DNA of 64,000 nt from Rhinopomastus cyanomelas (GCA_013400115.1 VXBP01009331.1:124001-188000); one strand, 5' to 3'; positions 45,465-57,770 are shown, counted from the first letter of the stretch. Program-made: numbers and translations. The notes: generated by a model from the sequence alone, not told the origin.

Positions 45465-45974
45465 ACAGCGTCTTAGTGTGCACTATTGGGCCCCACAGTT
45501 CAAGAAGAACACAGAACTGCTTGAGAGAGTCCGGTGCAGAGCCATAAAGATGATGGAGTAGAGCATCTCCCTGACGAGGAAAGACTGAGTAAGCTGGGTC
45601 TCTTTAGCCTGGAGAAAAGGAGACTGTGGAGTGACCTCATTAATGTTTATAAATATGTGAAGGGTGGGCGTCAGGAGGATGGATTCAAACTCTGCTCAGT
45701 GACACCCAATGATAGGACAAGGGGCAGTGGGTGTAAGCTGGAACATAGGAGGTTCCACAAAACTATGAGAAGGAAATTCTTTATGGTGAGGGTGACAGAG
45801 CACTGGAAGGGGCTGCCCAGGGAGGTTGTGGAATCTCCTTCTCTCTGGAGACATTTAAAACCTGCCTGGATAAGTTCCTGTGCGACTTGGTCTAGATCCT
45901 GCTGTGGTGGGGGCATTGGACTAGATGATCTTTTGAGGTCCCTTCCAATTCCTAATGTTCTGTGATTCTGTGTT
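45465..45974 (+). mobile_element. CR1 LINE 3' fragment
   Basis: The plus frame reads LPDEERLSKLGLFSLEKRRL and VTEHWKGLPREVVESPSL. Ends 'attcctaatgttctgtgatt'. Confidence 0.9.
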
Positions 45975-47033
45975 TCCTTTAGAAAAGTGGCATTTCTTCT
46001 GTTGCTTGGCTGATGTTTAATTAAAACAATAGAAACTTGTATTTTAGAAATTACAAATTGCAGCTTTTAAAGAGCTTCATGAGTGCAAAGCCACATGGTA
46101 TAGATACTGAATCAAGATGGTTTGGTAAAGTCTCAGTGGCATGTTTCGCTTTTAACACTGTATTAAAGGGTGAATGTTTTGCAGGGAAAGTCGAATAAAT
46201 TCCTGTGTGTTGCGTTTTGTAGTTTTAAGTTCTGTAAAAACTGCACCAATTGCCCTGTTTGACTTCATTGTTGTTTGTCACTAGTTAAATATGAAGCAGT
46301 TAGTACAGCAGGTTTTTTAGTTCATTTTATAGCTGTTGTAATAACTGGGTCTTAATTACAAAAGTTTTGTTGTTCATCTTCAGTGTAAATGATTACACAG
46401 TTTGAATCAGTACAGCATTTTGTTGTTTAAAGAGGTGTTTGACAGATTTTCCTGGGCTACAAATACTTTGGGGAAATTAGACTTTGAAACAAAGACTTTC
46501 CACAACATGACTGTTCCTTCAATCACAGCAAAAATCGGGCATCCTAGAGCTAAGATCATGAAGGATGCAGACTGTCCCTTTGGCACTGGTTTGAGAAGGG
46601 AATAGCTCTTCAGTGTGGAAATGGAGTGCTTGCAATCAGCAGCATGAGGCGTTTCATTTGACAAAGCAACATCAGAGGATTCATCAAAATGTGATAGGAC
46701 TTCCAAATATCAGCTTCAGTTCTTTAGTTCTTGACAGAAGAAGCAGCGGCTTTTGCTCACAAGGTGCATAGCTTGCTCCTGCACATCAAACAACTGACTT
46801 TCACATAAGTCTTTGCACTGCAGGAGATGAGGATGGTAGTGAGTGGTCTGATTTTAACTTCCTTCTCAGCTGGTTTTTATTAAGTGTTGACTTACTCTTT
46901 CTGACTAGTAGAAACACCTGTAAGATGTAAATAGGTTAAATCTGCTTAGATTGAACCTATTCAATGGAAAGGTTCAGGATAATCTGATTCATTTGACTGT
47001 ATTTGCTCTGCGTCTTGCTGTACCAAATATTAA
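45975..47033. other. Unique sequence with an unassigned minus-strand ORF
   Basis: A 99-codon frame (46706-46407) with ordinary amino-acid composition is present. Not recognised, possibly chance or a decayed exon. Confidence 0.3.
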
Positions 47034-47293
47034 ATGAGGGGCAATGGGTGTGAGCTGGAACATAGGAGGTTCCACATAACTATGAGAAGGAACTTCTTCA
47101 CAGTGAGAGTGACAGAGCACTGGAAGGGGTTGCCCAGGGGTGTTGTGGAGTCTCCTTCACTGGAGATGTTTAAGACCTGCCTGGATGTGTTCCTGCATGG
47201 CTTGGTCTAGGTGATCTTGCCTTGGCAGGGGGATTGGATTAGATGATCTTTCAAGGTCCCTTCCAATCCCTAACGATTCTATGATTCTATGAT
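47034..47293 (+). mobile_element. CR1 3' fragment
   Basis: 'gaggggcaatgggtgtgagc' to 'cgattctatgattctatgat'. The perfect octamer tail repeats suggest a young copy. Confidence 0.9.
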
Positions 47294-48264
47294 TAAATAT
47301 TCCAAGGACAACTGCTGAACACTGAAAAGATCATTTGAGAATCGCAGTGTGCTGATTCCATACCCCAGTGGTGAAGAGTGGAGATAATTTGCTTTGGAAA
47401 GCAGTTCTTATGCTTGTGAAGATCCTACACTGCTCTGCTTCCGGACAACAAAAACCCCATTGGTGTCAACGGCTTAACAGGATCATCTTGTATCATGTTA
47501 TCTTACTGAGAGTCCTTTTAACTGTCCATGCTTTTCTTTTGCCATTCAGAATCTTAGCTCTTGTAGCTTGGTATTTTCCAGTCTCTACATAGTAGCAGCT
47601 AACTCTTCTCCTGTCCTTTTTTACATTGCTCTATTATTACAACCTCAACTTTAATCCAGAATTTGTTCACCTGCTGGAGAGGTGAAACACAAGAGTTGGC
47701 CTCCAGCAGAGAAACCTGGTTGCATCAGGACTGAGTGTGGAGATGCATGAAAGGCAGCCCTCCTGAAGCTCAAATATTAAACCTGCAGAGGACATTCAGG
47801 TGTCTCGCCTCATGTGTACTGCACCAACCAAGTGATTGGCTAAAGCACCTCCTGCCCTCAGCAACACATACACATGTGCACAGGCAGCTGCTTCCACACC
47901 TCTAGAACCTCCTGGAGCAGCAGAAAGCAAGAAGTTCATCCCTCTGATGCTCCTTTCTCCCATCGTACAGCAACCGAACCACAAGTGGTCTCCAGTGTGC
48001 TGGTTGTGCCTGTCCACAACATTTGGCAACTTTTCCTCATGGGCCGGCAAATGTTCACCTTTGGACCCGTGTGGCCAGAAGCCTTCAGGGCTGGTTTGTT
48101 TCCCTGCTGTAAGCCCAGGTTTGCAATGCCCCACAGCAAGATGGGAGAGTTTGTCTCTGCTGCTTCTATTTACAATACCAGTGGGGTTAAGAAGAGAAGA
48201 AGGAATTAGGAAGAGGAAAATCAGGCACTGGTGTTTTTGAGTCTTTTATTGTGACTATTTATGT
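47294..48264. other. Unique sequence
   Basis: Overlapping ORFs of 111-134 codons occur on both strands at 47.8-48.24 kb in a locally GC-richer patch. They match no family I know. Confidence 0.35.
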
Positions 48265-48316
48265 GCCCTTGGCACATGATCTTGGAGGTCCCTTCCACCC
48301 CAAACCATTTTGTGAT
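48265..48316 (+). mobile_element. CR1 3' terminal stub
   Basis: 'gatcttggaggtcccttcca' and 'ccaaaccattttgtgatt'. Only the last 50 bp of a CR1. Confidence 0.7.
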
Positions 48317-48631
48317 TAGGTAGTCATGCGTTTCAAAGCTGAATCCAGATGCCACTGAAGTGAACAAATGTCCTCTGTGTCAGCTAGTGTAGAAGCAGCT
48401 CCTCAAATTGGTGACAAGATTAATAAAAAAACAAATAAGAAGACTTGGAAACTCCATTCCGTAATAGATAGTCTTTGTCTTGAGTGGAAATGTTCTCTAA
48501 GATTATCGGAAAGTGGTGCCTGAAGAAATTGCTTTGATTGCTTCTCGAGCATTTGGTGTTCTTAACCCTGCAAGAACTTAATTGCCTGAAAGTTTCTGAG
48601 CTTACTCAGTGCTGTGAAATCCTTTGGGTTT

Positions 48632-49238
48632 CACAGAATCACAGAACGTTTGGGACTGGAAGAGACATCAAAAGATCGTCTAGTCCTATGCCCTTGCCAG
48701 GGCAAGATCACCTAGATCAAGCTGCACAGGAACATATCCAGGTGGGTTTTAAATGCCTCCAGAGAAGGAGACCCCACAACACCCCCAGGCAGCCCCTTCC
48801 AGGGCTCTGTCACCCTCACTGTGAAGAAGTTCCTTCTCAGATTGATATGGAACCTCCTATGTTCCAGCTTACACCCATTGCCCCTTGTCCTGTCATTTGA
48901 TGACACTGAGGAGAGTCTGGCTCCATCCTCTTGACACCCACCCTTCACATATTTATAAACATTAATGGGATCACCCCTCAGTCTCTGTTTCTCCAAGCTG
49001 AAGAGACTCAGCTTCCTCAGCCTTTCCTCATAAGGGAGGGGTTCTACTCCTTTCATCATCTTCGTGGCTCTGCAATGGACTCTCTCCAGCAGCTCACTGT
49101 CCTTCTTGAACTGAGGGGCCCAGAACTGGGCACAATACTCCAGATGGGGTCTCACCATGGCAGAGAAGAGCGGGGAGAAGAACTTCTCTCAATCTGCTAA
49201 CCACTCTCCTTGTGATCCATCCCAGGATGCCGTTGGGG
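48632..49238 (-). mobile_element. CR1 LINE fragment with 148-aa ORF2 relic
   Basis: Starts 'tcacagaatcacagaacgtt'. The minus frame 49158-48712 reads MVRPHLEYCAQFWAPQFKKD and YEERLRKLSLFSLEKQRLRG. Confidence 0.9.
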
Positions 49239-49404
49239 GATCAGAAGCGGGGTGGTTAGCAGATGGAGAGAGGTCAGATACATCTGGGACTTGTATTTAC
49301 TGCAAACATGTTTTGCAGGGGCGAAGGGGAAGGCACGTTTTATAGAAAACACAATGTTTTTCTCTGCTATTGATACCCACTGAATAACATTCAATCCATG
49401 CTGA

Positions 49405-50030
49405 ATCCAGGCCAAGAGGGCCAATGGCATCCTGGCCTGCATCAGGAATGGTGTGGCCAGCAGGAGCAGGGAGGTCATTCTGCCCCTGTACTCTGCACTG
49501 GTTAGGCCGCACCTTGAGTACTGTGTCCAGTTCTGGGCCCCTCAATTTAGGAAGGACATTGAGGTGCTTGAGCGTGTCCAGAGAAGGGCAACGAGGCTGG
49601 TGAGGGGCCTTGAGCACAAGCCCTATGAGGAGAGGCTGAGGGAGCTGGGATTGTTTAGCCTTGAGAAGAGGAGGCTCAGGGGAGACCTTGTTGCTGTCTA
49701 CAACTACCTGAGGGGTGGTTGTGGCTGGGAGGAGGTTGCTTTCTTCTCTCAGGCAGCCAGCACCAGAACAAGAGGACACAGCCACAAGCTGCGCCAGGGG
49801 AAATTTAGGCTTGAGGTGAGGAGAAAGTTCTTCACCGAGAGAGTCATTGGCCACTGGAATGGCCTGCCCAGGGAGGTGGTGGAGTCGCCAACTCTGGAGC
49901 TGTTCAAGGCAGGATTGGACGTGGCACTTGGTGCCATGGTCTAGCCTTGAGCTCTGTGGTGACAGGTTGGACTTGATGATCTATGAGGTCTCTTCCAACC
50001 TTGATAATACTGTGATACTGTGATACTGTA
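49405..50030 (+). mobile_element. CR1 LINE fragment with 163-aa ORF2 relic
   Basis: The plus frame 49453-49944 reads ASRSREVILPLYSALVRPHL, RVQRRATRLVRGLEHKPYEE and NGLPREVVESPTLELF. It is intact through the whole C-terminus, so a relatively young copy. Tail 'gatactgtgatactgtgata' differs from the ATTCTATG tails of most copies. Confidence 0.92.
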
Positions 50031-51312
50031 ACTCCTCACATACGTGCTGCTCTGAGGGACAGCGACACACCAGCCCCCTGAAGAGGGATTTTAACTTTTA
50101 AAAACTGTTTCTTTAATTAATCCTACACATTTTTTCCCCTTTAATAATTCAGAATCACATTAATTTTTAATCTTTTGAGTGCTTTAGATAATCTCAAATT
50201 GAAAAGAAACACTTCTGTTCAGAGTTTATCTAAGGTGTTTCTTTTGTGGTTAAATTCATAGAGTAAATCTCTGTATGAGTTGTATGTAATTTACTATTTT
50301 GCTAGATGTAATTCTGGTGAAACAGCCTGAAATAGAGTAATTTTTAGATTTTAATGTGTTTCTTCCCATTTTTATTCAAGTCTCACCTTAAGATACTTCA
50401 TAATAGTTGAATTGCTGCTATAAAAAGTGCATTTTCCTAGGTATAATTCCTGTGCTTCTGTCATAACACATTACCCTTTTATATAATTAGGTTTTTCTTA
50501 AATTGCTTTTTCTCAGTATTTCTTTCAAGAATAAATCTTAGTCTCTTCAATAGTACAGAGTAATTTTTCTGTGCTTCTCAGCAGTGTGAATTCTTAAATC
50601 AGTCTCTTCTTTGAGAAGGATATCAGAGTCTTAGGCCTGGCTTAACTGATTCCTAATCTATTTCTGAGGAGAAATATTCTGCTTCTGATGTTGACCATGT
50701 TGGTCTGACTGAAAACTCCTTCCAGCCATGAAATTAAAGATATGCTAAACTAAGTGAAAGTATGATAAAGCCATAGGCTTCTTGTCTGGTGGTTATTTCT
50801 ACCATGACTTGCACAAGGAAGTGTAATTATTCTTGTTTTATCAACGGATTGCTTGAGGGTTGTATGAAAGGTCTGGCAAATGAAAACTAGAGTAAAGGGA
50901 AAACGTAAATCCAGCGTGATGGTCTAAGGAAGACAGAATTCTTTGCTCTAATGTAAGTAGTATATCGTTAGAGATTGTTACTGTCTTGTGTTGATTTTGG
51001 ACAGCTAAGATACAAGATACAATTTGCGTGGATTTTGTCACTTTGTTGAGTGACAAGATTCCTGTGAACGGTTCTGGTGGGGCTGGATCAGAGGATTTCA
51101 AGTGGTATCATCCACCCACAGAGCTGACTTCTTTGCCATCTCTCTACTTCTTTTTGCTGGTCAGTGTTTTCCTGTTGTAGGATCCACTATTATTCTTAAA
51201 GCTTTAAATAAAATAAGGAAGCTCATTTTATTGAAATTTATTATTTATTTGCTGAAAAAAAAAATTTCATTTATTTTAATACTCTTAAAGCTTTAAATAA
51301 AAATTTCACCTT
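50031..51312. other. Unique AT-rich sequence
   Basis: No element or exon seen. A direct repeat of 'cttaaagctttaaataaa' occurs near 51193 and 51283, just before a CR1. Confidence 0.5.
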
Positions 51313-51317
51313 CCTAC

Positions 51318-51935
51318 GGTGAAATCGGAGCACTTGGCTTGCCCCCTGAAATGCCTGTACACCAATGCAAGCAGCATAGGGAGCAAGCAGGGTGAGTTAG
51401 AAATCTGTGTTCAGTCAGGTGATTATGATCTGGTGGCAATGAAAGAGACAAGGTGGGACAGTTTGCATGACTGGAATGTGGTCGTGGATGGCTATGTCTT
51501 TCCTTCTCAGGAAAGACAGGTCAGCAAGGCGAGGTGGTGGAGTTGCTAAGTATTTGACAGAGTCTCCCACAGTATCCTTGCAGCCAGACTGAGGCAGTGT
51601 GGTCTAGATGATCGGGTAGTGAGGTTGATCATGAACTGGCTGCAGGATACAAGCCAGAGAGTAGTTGTCAATGGGACAGAGTCTAGTTGAAGACCTGTAT
51701 CTAGTGGAGTCCCCCAAGGGTCAGTACTTGGACCATTCCTATTCATTAATGACTTGAATGAGTGATCAGAGTGCACTGTCAGCAAGTTTGCTGATGACAC
51801 AAAGCTGGGAAGTGTGGTCTGCCTGGACATATTCCTATGTGACTTGATCTAGGTGATCCTGCTGTGGTGGGGGAATTGGACTAGATGATCTTTTGAGATC
51901 GCTTCCAGTCCTTAATGTTCTGTGATTCTGTGATG
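51318..51935 (+). mobile_element. Internally deleted CR1: ORF2 start, RT motifs, 3' end
   Basis: Begins at the ORF2 N-terminus (LKCLYTNASSIGSKQGELEI, AMKETRWDS) and jumps near 51545 to RT motif A/B blocks (LRQCGLDDRVVRLIMNWLQD, VVVNGTESS). It passes GVPQGSVLGPFLF and an intact catalytic SKFADDTKLGS, then jumps near 51818 to the 3'UTR and 'gttctgtgattctgtgatg'. About 2 kb of a full CR1 is missing in two steps. Confidence 0.88.
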
Positions 51936-52572
51936 TCCCTTGTGCATATATATTTTTTTTCCTAACATGAAAATAGCCAATTAAATATATTAAGTAAATG
52001 TAATTAGTAATATTACTGTAGCTATTACATGTATTGAGTGCAGCTGTCTTCACTGAAGCCTGATCTAGACAGGCTCATTCAAGTTACTGCTTTTAAGTTT
52101 TGAAAGATTTGGATTTGGATTCTCTAGCCCTTGGTAATGGACAAGAAACCAATACTCAAAGTTATGTAGTGGAAGAAGAGTCAATTGTCAATAAATTAGA
52201 AGGTCAAGATGCTATTAAACAAAGTTAGCAGAGAGAAAGTGGCCTTCTACAAAGTGTTTATGAATTTCTCAATATCAGCCTCCCAGCTATGATGTCACTG
52301 TAGTAGCAATAATGGTCTTGGTGAAGTTCTACACAGTAGGATGTCAATAGGACAGAAAATTGATGCATTAAGCAAGATAAATCAATCCTTTATGCAGGAC
52401 AACACTGAAGTTACTCACTAGATAACCTACAAACTTAGAGATGAATCTTGGAAGATGTTGAGCATCCTCCCAGAGATGCTGTCAAGGACCTTTCTGTTAT
52501 ATTAAGATTCCTAGCTGTGCTTTAAGTGTAGCCAAAGCAAGTCCTAAACTTGGTGCAGTCACTGTTTCCTGC
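51936..52572. other. Unique AT-rich sequence
   Basis: No gene or repeat recognised. Confidence 0.45.
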
Positions 52573-52631
52573 AATGAATGATCTTTTGAGGTCCCTTCCA
52601 ATCCCTAATGATTCTATGATTCTATGATGTA
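52573..52631 (+). mobile_element. CR1 3' terminal stub
   Basis: 'gatcttttgaggtcccttcc' through two and a half 'attctatg' octamers. Confidence 0.9.
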
Positions 52632-52733
52632 TTTACTGTAGTAACTCTGGAGCATGTCCCTCTAGATCCCATCCCAGATTAAGGGTACCCAACAGAGGCA
52701 GTGGTGTGTGAACCTTGTGTTGTCCATTTAGAT

Positions 52734-52949
52734 CAGGGGTCCTCAAACTTTTTAAACAGGGGGCCAGTTCACTGTCTCTCAGACAGTGTCGGGGGCCGGG
52801 CTGTAGTTTGTGCTGCCTGGCTTGTCCTGCCTGGGAGCAGGAGGGAGAGATGGGGAGCCACCCGCCTCAGCCTGGCCATGCAGTCGGGCTGGACTGGATA
52901 CCCTGGTGGGGCCCTATCCGGCCCGTAGGCCAGGGTTTGAGGACCCCTG
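52734..52949. mobile_element. hAT-superfamily MITE, complete, 216 bp
   Basis: Terminal inverted repeats of at least 15 bp (CAGGGGTCCTCAAAC) close both ends. They are flanked by a perfect 8-bp direct duplication 'atttagat' at 52726-52733 and 52950-52957, the signature of hAT transposition. The interior is GC-rich and holds no transposase, so the element is non-autonomous. The perfect TSD argues for a fairly recent insertion. Orientation is arbitrary. Confidence 0.95.
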
Positions 52950-52957
52950 ATTTAGAT

Positions 52958-54177
52958 GATGATGAGTTACATTGCATAAAAGTAGTTTCTTCACAGTCAC
53001 AAAGTCTAAGATTTAATTTGCAATGGTGGCTCTGGATGGCTGCTTGTTTGCACATTGTTATGTGTGGGCTGTGAGGTCAGAGCATGCCTTCTAGGCAATC
53101 AGAAGACCCTACCTTTATGCTTTTATCTGTGTACTTTCTTTTCATCAGAGGTGATCCCAGTGATTGCTTTCATGGCTGTTACTGGCTGCCATAGAGCAAA
53201 GCTGGCCTGTATTTTCTGGCTACTTATGGTCAGCTCAGAGTCTGTCACTCTATTTGTCAAATCTTTTTTCTTTGTCCATAACTTTACATTTGTCAACAGT
53301 ATATTTCATCTGCTGAGTAATCCTTCAATCATGGATGACATCTGTGTGAAGAAAAAACCAGGGGTGAGGTCTTTTTCATTTACAGAGCTTGTCTGGGGGG
53401 ACCTTTTTTTGTGGTGCAATTTCCCAGAAGTTATCTTTTAGGATCTTCCTCTGCAAAGCTCACATGCTATTTTTTTTTAGGACCTTCTACTGCATCCCTC
53501 TTGAGGCTCCTTCTCCAATTACCTCATCTCAGTGTTAAATAATTAGTTTTGTAAGGCTAAGCAGAAAATAAAACTAAATGAATAGCTGCACTTGAATGGT
53601 AGCTTTGCGCAGTTCCTCTTCTGCAATTAGAAAATTTTCTCAAGTGCTGGTCTTCCAAGGGTAATTATGAGCCAAAGGTTGAGTTGTCATTTTTAATGAG
53701 TTCTGCCTGATGCAGAGAAGAAAAATCTAGTCTGGTGCAGAGTATATTCAATAGTGCTAATTAAACTGTTCCTGCCACTTATTGTAAGTCAAATGAATTT
53801 GATCCAGATGAGAAACTAGTGTTTTACTAGGGCAGCTGTTTAATGTCAGCTTAAAAAAGAGGGGTTGTCTTATGAAGCCAGCAGTCCCCACTGAGTGAAA
53901 TGTAGCTTTTTTGTTTAATATGGTAAGCAACATTCTTGAGTAACCTTTGCTACTCAAGTATATAATTGCTACTACAAATTACAATGTTAACAGTGTAGCG
54001 CTTTCCCTCATTTTAGCATGGATTTACTAATTTTTTTATTAGAAGAACAATTACAAAAAAAAAATTAATTATTGCTGTTCTGTAATATGATTTCAGGATA
54101 CAACTTTTTGATGTAAATGCCCTGAAAGCTCTTTATAGTGTTTAGGATCCGAAGTTAAAAGATGTTGGAAATATCAG
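52958..54177. other. Mostly unique sequence, possible ancient LINE at about 53230-53420
   Basis: 'ctttgtccataactttacat' followed by 'aacagtatatttcatctgct' resembles very old CR1/L2 3' ORF2 sequence read on the minus strand. A 128-codon plus-strand ORF (53055-53441) across it is not a credible gene. Confidence 0.3.
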
Positions 54178-54425
54178 CTTAGCCCAGTTGTGTAAGAACA
54201 TGTGATTAATCCCTGTATGTCTTTGCATTGGGGTTTTTCTGTGGGATGAATTAAATGTGTCTTGCTTTTTCCCCAGACTGAGTTAGGGTTTGTGAGGTTT
54301 TTTTGCTGTGATTTATAAGTGGATTTTGAATGCTCCCTGTTTGGCTTTTGTTTCAGCCAATTAGCTCATTAACTGAATGAATTGGTTAATTTCACCTCAG
54401 ACTGGATCAACCGATGACAAAAGTC
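54178..54425 (+). repeat. Unclassified dispersed repeat, copy 2
   Basis: Same-strand relative of 36509-36745, with shared blocks along about 240 bp. The class is not known; it could be LTR-derived. Confidence 0.6.
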
Positions 54426-54726
54426 TAAGCCACATTCTGCCTATGAGAAATTTGTTTTCAGCATTGATTTGTAATTAGTAAATGCATGCAGTTCCTCGAT
54501 AGCTGAAGTATTGACCAAAACCATTAGCATTGTTTCTTCATGTAGGTAATGTAAAGGGAGATCCTTTCATTTCAGATTAGCCCATTCTCTCACACATAAC
54601 CAAGGCTCATCAAGAACAAAGGGCACATGCCACAAACCTTGTAAGCATTACAGTAAAAAGTAGATTACACTGATCGGTGTGATTTATTTTGCAGTTTTCC
54701 ACAAAATCATTATTTTTTTTCTTTTA

Positions 54727-55445
54727 ATCACAGAATCATAGAATTATTGAGGCTGGAAAAGCCATTTAAGGTCATCAAGCCCAGCCTATGACCTAACATC
54801 ACCACAATCACCTAAACCATGGCACTAAGGGCCACAGCCAGTCTGTCCTTAAACACCTCCAGGGGTGGGGACTCCACCTCTTGCCTGGGCAGTCCATTCC
54901 AGTGTCTAATCACCCTTTCCATAAGAACGTACTTCCTAACATCCAACCTAACCCTCTCCTGGCAGCTTCAGGCCCTGCCCTCTCATTCTGGTGCTAGTTG
55001 CCTGAGAGAAGAGCCTGACCCCCACCTGTCTACAGCTGCCCTTCAGATAGTTGTAGAGAGGGGTGAAGTTCTCCCGGAGTCTCCTCTTCCCCTGGCTAAG
55101 CAACTTGAGGTCCCTCAGCCTCTCCTCATCAGACTTTCCCTTCAGTCCCTTCCCCAGCCTCTTTGTTCTTCTGGACCCGCTCCAGCCTCTCAATCTCTTT
55201 CTTGAAGTGAGTGGCCCAGAACTGCCCCCAGTACTCAAGATGATGCCTCACCAGTGCCCAGTACAGGGAGAGATTTACATCCCTAATCCTGCTGGCCACA
55301 CTATTCCTGATACAAGCCAGGATACCATTCACCTTTCATGCCACCTGGGCATACTGCTGGGTCACATTCAACCAGTAATCTCAGGTCCCTCTCTGCCAGG
55401 CTGCTCTCCAGCCACTCATCTTCCAGTCTGTAGCACTGCATGGAG
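54727..55445 (-). mobile_element. CR1 LINE 3' fragment
   Basis: Starts 'atcacagaatcatagaatta'. The minus strand encodes KSDEERLRDLKLLSQGKRRL, YWALVRHHLEYWGQFWA and MNGILACIRNSVASR in two frames. Confidence 0.9.
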
Positions 55446-55479
55446 TTATTGTGAAGTGACCCTTCAAGTCCATCCTTCT

Positions 55480-56580
55480 ACTTAAAGTAGGACTGTTAGT
55501 GACTCCAGATCAAGTCATCTGGCCAATCTGAACAACCTCTAAGTATGGAGAGTCCACCTATGTGAATAACATATTCCTATGCAAAAGCATCTCGCTAGCA
55601 AAGTATTTTTTCCCAATGATCAGCAAGTGTAACTACTCCCTGTTGCCCCTTGTTTTTCTATTGGCCATATCTGAGAAGAGGTTGTCTCTATTGTCATTGT
55701 AACAAACTTTCAAGATCTTCAAGTAAAATCAACAGATCTGCCAGACTAAACAAGCTCATCTCTAATTTCTTCTAATGGTTAAGTGCTGACCATCTTATAG
55801 CCTTCTACTGGGCTTCATCAATATCTGAGCATCCTTCATGAAGTACATAGGCCTAAACCGAACATCTCCTAGCTTTCCAGACACAGTCTTTTTAATGCAG
55901 TAACCTAACAGTTACTCTTTTCTTAAAGCAGTCCAGTGTTGGTTTGCATGTTACAGACAGCACCATGGTTCATATTTACACTGACACCCACCATGACCCA
56001 TGGTCCTTTCAGTAGGGCTGTGCCTCAGGCAGCCAGTTTCCAACTGTACTTGTGCATGAGGTTATTCTTCCCCATGTGCAGAGGTTTGCAATTGTCTTCA
56101 TTGTTCTTCAAGAAATTCCTTTTGTCCTAGTTTGCAAGTTTCTGAAGACTGCTGTAAATTAAACTTCTACCACTCAATTAGATCTGTCCTCATGTTTTCT
56201 GAGAAGTGCACTCTCCCCATGACCCAGGTTGCTGATGAAGATAAGGAATGATGTAATGCCCAGAAACAAGCGTGTGATTCTTTGTGTTATTGACCTGCAA
56301 GCCAGGCTTGGAGCCTTTGATTACTGTTCAGACGATTTTCAACATATCTAACAGTCCAGTCAGCCCATAGTTTCCCAGCCTCCAAATTAGTGTTATGAGA
56401 GATTGCAAAAAATGTTTAATGAAAGCCAAGGTGTTTCATATCTCCTGCTCTCCCTTGGTCCATACAGCCAGTCATTTCATCACAGAAGGCAATCAGGTTG
56501 ATGGAGTATGATTTGCAACTGGTGAATCCCTGCTGACTATTCCTGATTAACTTTTTGTCCTTCATGCTCTTGAAAATCAA
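55480..56580 (-). mobile_element. Ancient CR1-like LINE remnant (RT region)
   Basis: Degenerate landmarks of CR1 RT read on the minus strand: 'tgcatgaggttattcttccc' and 'gcagaggtttgcaattgtct' (the NP-H-L-N block of other copies), 'ggcaatcaggttg', and 'tccctgctgactattcctga', which parallels 17030-17050. Much more diverged than the other copies. Confidence 0.5.
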
Positions 56581-57142
56581 TTCCCTTTTATTTCAGTAGG
56601 AGTTGGTGGAGAAAAGATATATTCTCTTTTAGACAAAGGCAATGTGCTACTGGCAGCAGTAGAAGTGTTTAATCTCCAGAGAAGAGGTGCAGGGAGAACC
56701 TGCTTTATTGGTGCTGGTAACTTCTATTTTAATGAGGAAAAGAGACAACTCCATAAATGTTAGAGGTTATTCTATGTTTGGCCAAGGTAAGATTTTTTGA
56801 GGAATATAGTGACACTTTTGGAAATTTATCTACCTTGGAAGAGAGTTCTAGAAGTATTATAAAGTCAGTATTTGTAATTCACTTACGAAACATTATACAA
56901 TGTGATAGATCCAAGAGAATTACAGAATTACAGTTATAGTCCCTGAGTTAAAAAAGTGAATGAAGAACGCTCCAAATCTTCAATAAAAAGGATAACTTTC
57001 TCAGTTTTAGTTGAAACATTGACTATTAATTAAAGGTTAATCAGTCCCAAAGTAAATAATTTGGCATCTGAAGTAAGAACGTGTAGCCACTTCAATATAA
57101 AAATACACTGTCTGAATATTTAGTAAGCTACAACTTGTTGGT

Positions 57143-57299
57143 TGTCCAGGCAGGTGGTGGAGTCGCTCTCCCTGGAGGTGTTCAAAACCCATGTAGATCT
57201 GGCACTAGGAAATGTGGTTTAGTGGGCAGGTTGAGTTTGGGTTGATGGTTGATGAGGTCTCTTGGAGGTCTCTTCTAACCTTAATGGTTCTGTGATTGG
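57143..57299 (+). mobile_element. CR1 3' fragment
   Basis: 'ggtggtggagtcgctctccc' to 'ttctaaccttaatggttctg'. Confidence 0.85.
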
Positions 57300-57699
57300 A
57301 TTTGATTCACAGCTTCAGCTCCATATGTTGCAGCTAGGTGTAAATGAGTTAAAAGAAAGTCAGACTCCAAACGTTTGCTTGGACAGTTCAAATCAGAGGT
57401 TGGAGGGGGCCACTCCATTTTGTTTTCATAGGAAATATCTGTCTTTGCTGCAGTCATCTTCTGTCAAACTCACCCAGTCCTGGGACTCTATCAGGTTTGT
57501 GCTATAAGTGCTAAGTGTATTTTTGCTACTCCTCAGAGGATAATAGGAGAAGTATTGGTTTCTGTGTTGATATCTGCAGGTGAGGAAGTTACTGAATACA
57601 TGGGTTTCGTTTTAAATAAGGGCTTATAGAGAGAACTTCTCTTTAATAGCAGAATTGAGTGTAAAAAAATCCCTGCATATATTGCTTTTCTTGGGGAAC

Positions 57700-57770
57700 T
57701 AGAGCAGAAGGACTGGACTAGATATCTTGGGAGGTCTCTTCCAACCTCAGCACTCTTGTGATTATGTGAC
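57700..57770 (+). mobile_element. CR1 3' stub, old
   Basis: 'actagatatcttgggaggtc' followed by 'ccaacctcagcactcttgtg'. Confidence 0.65.

Noticed and set aside
47836..48240. Overlapping 111-134 codon ORFs on both strands
   Set aside because: Mutually overlapping in several frames with no splice or family evidence; probably chance openness in a GC-richer patch.
53055..53441. 128-codon plus-strand ORF
   Set aside because: No homology recognised; overlaps a probable ancient LINE remnant.
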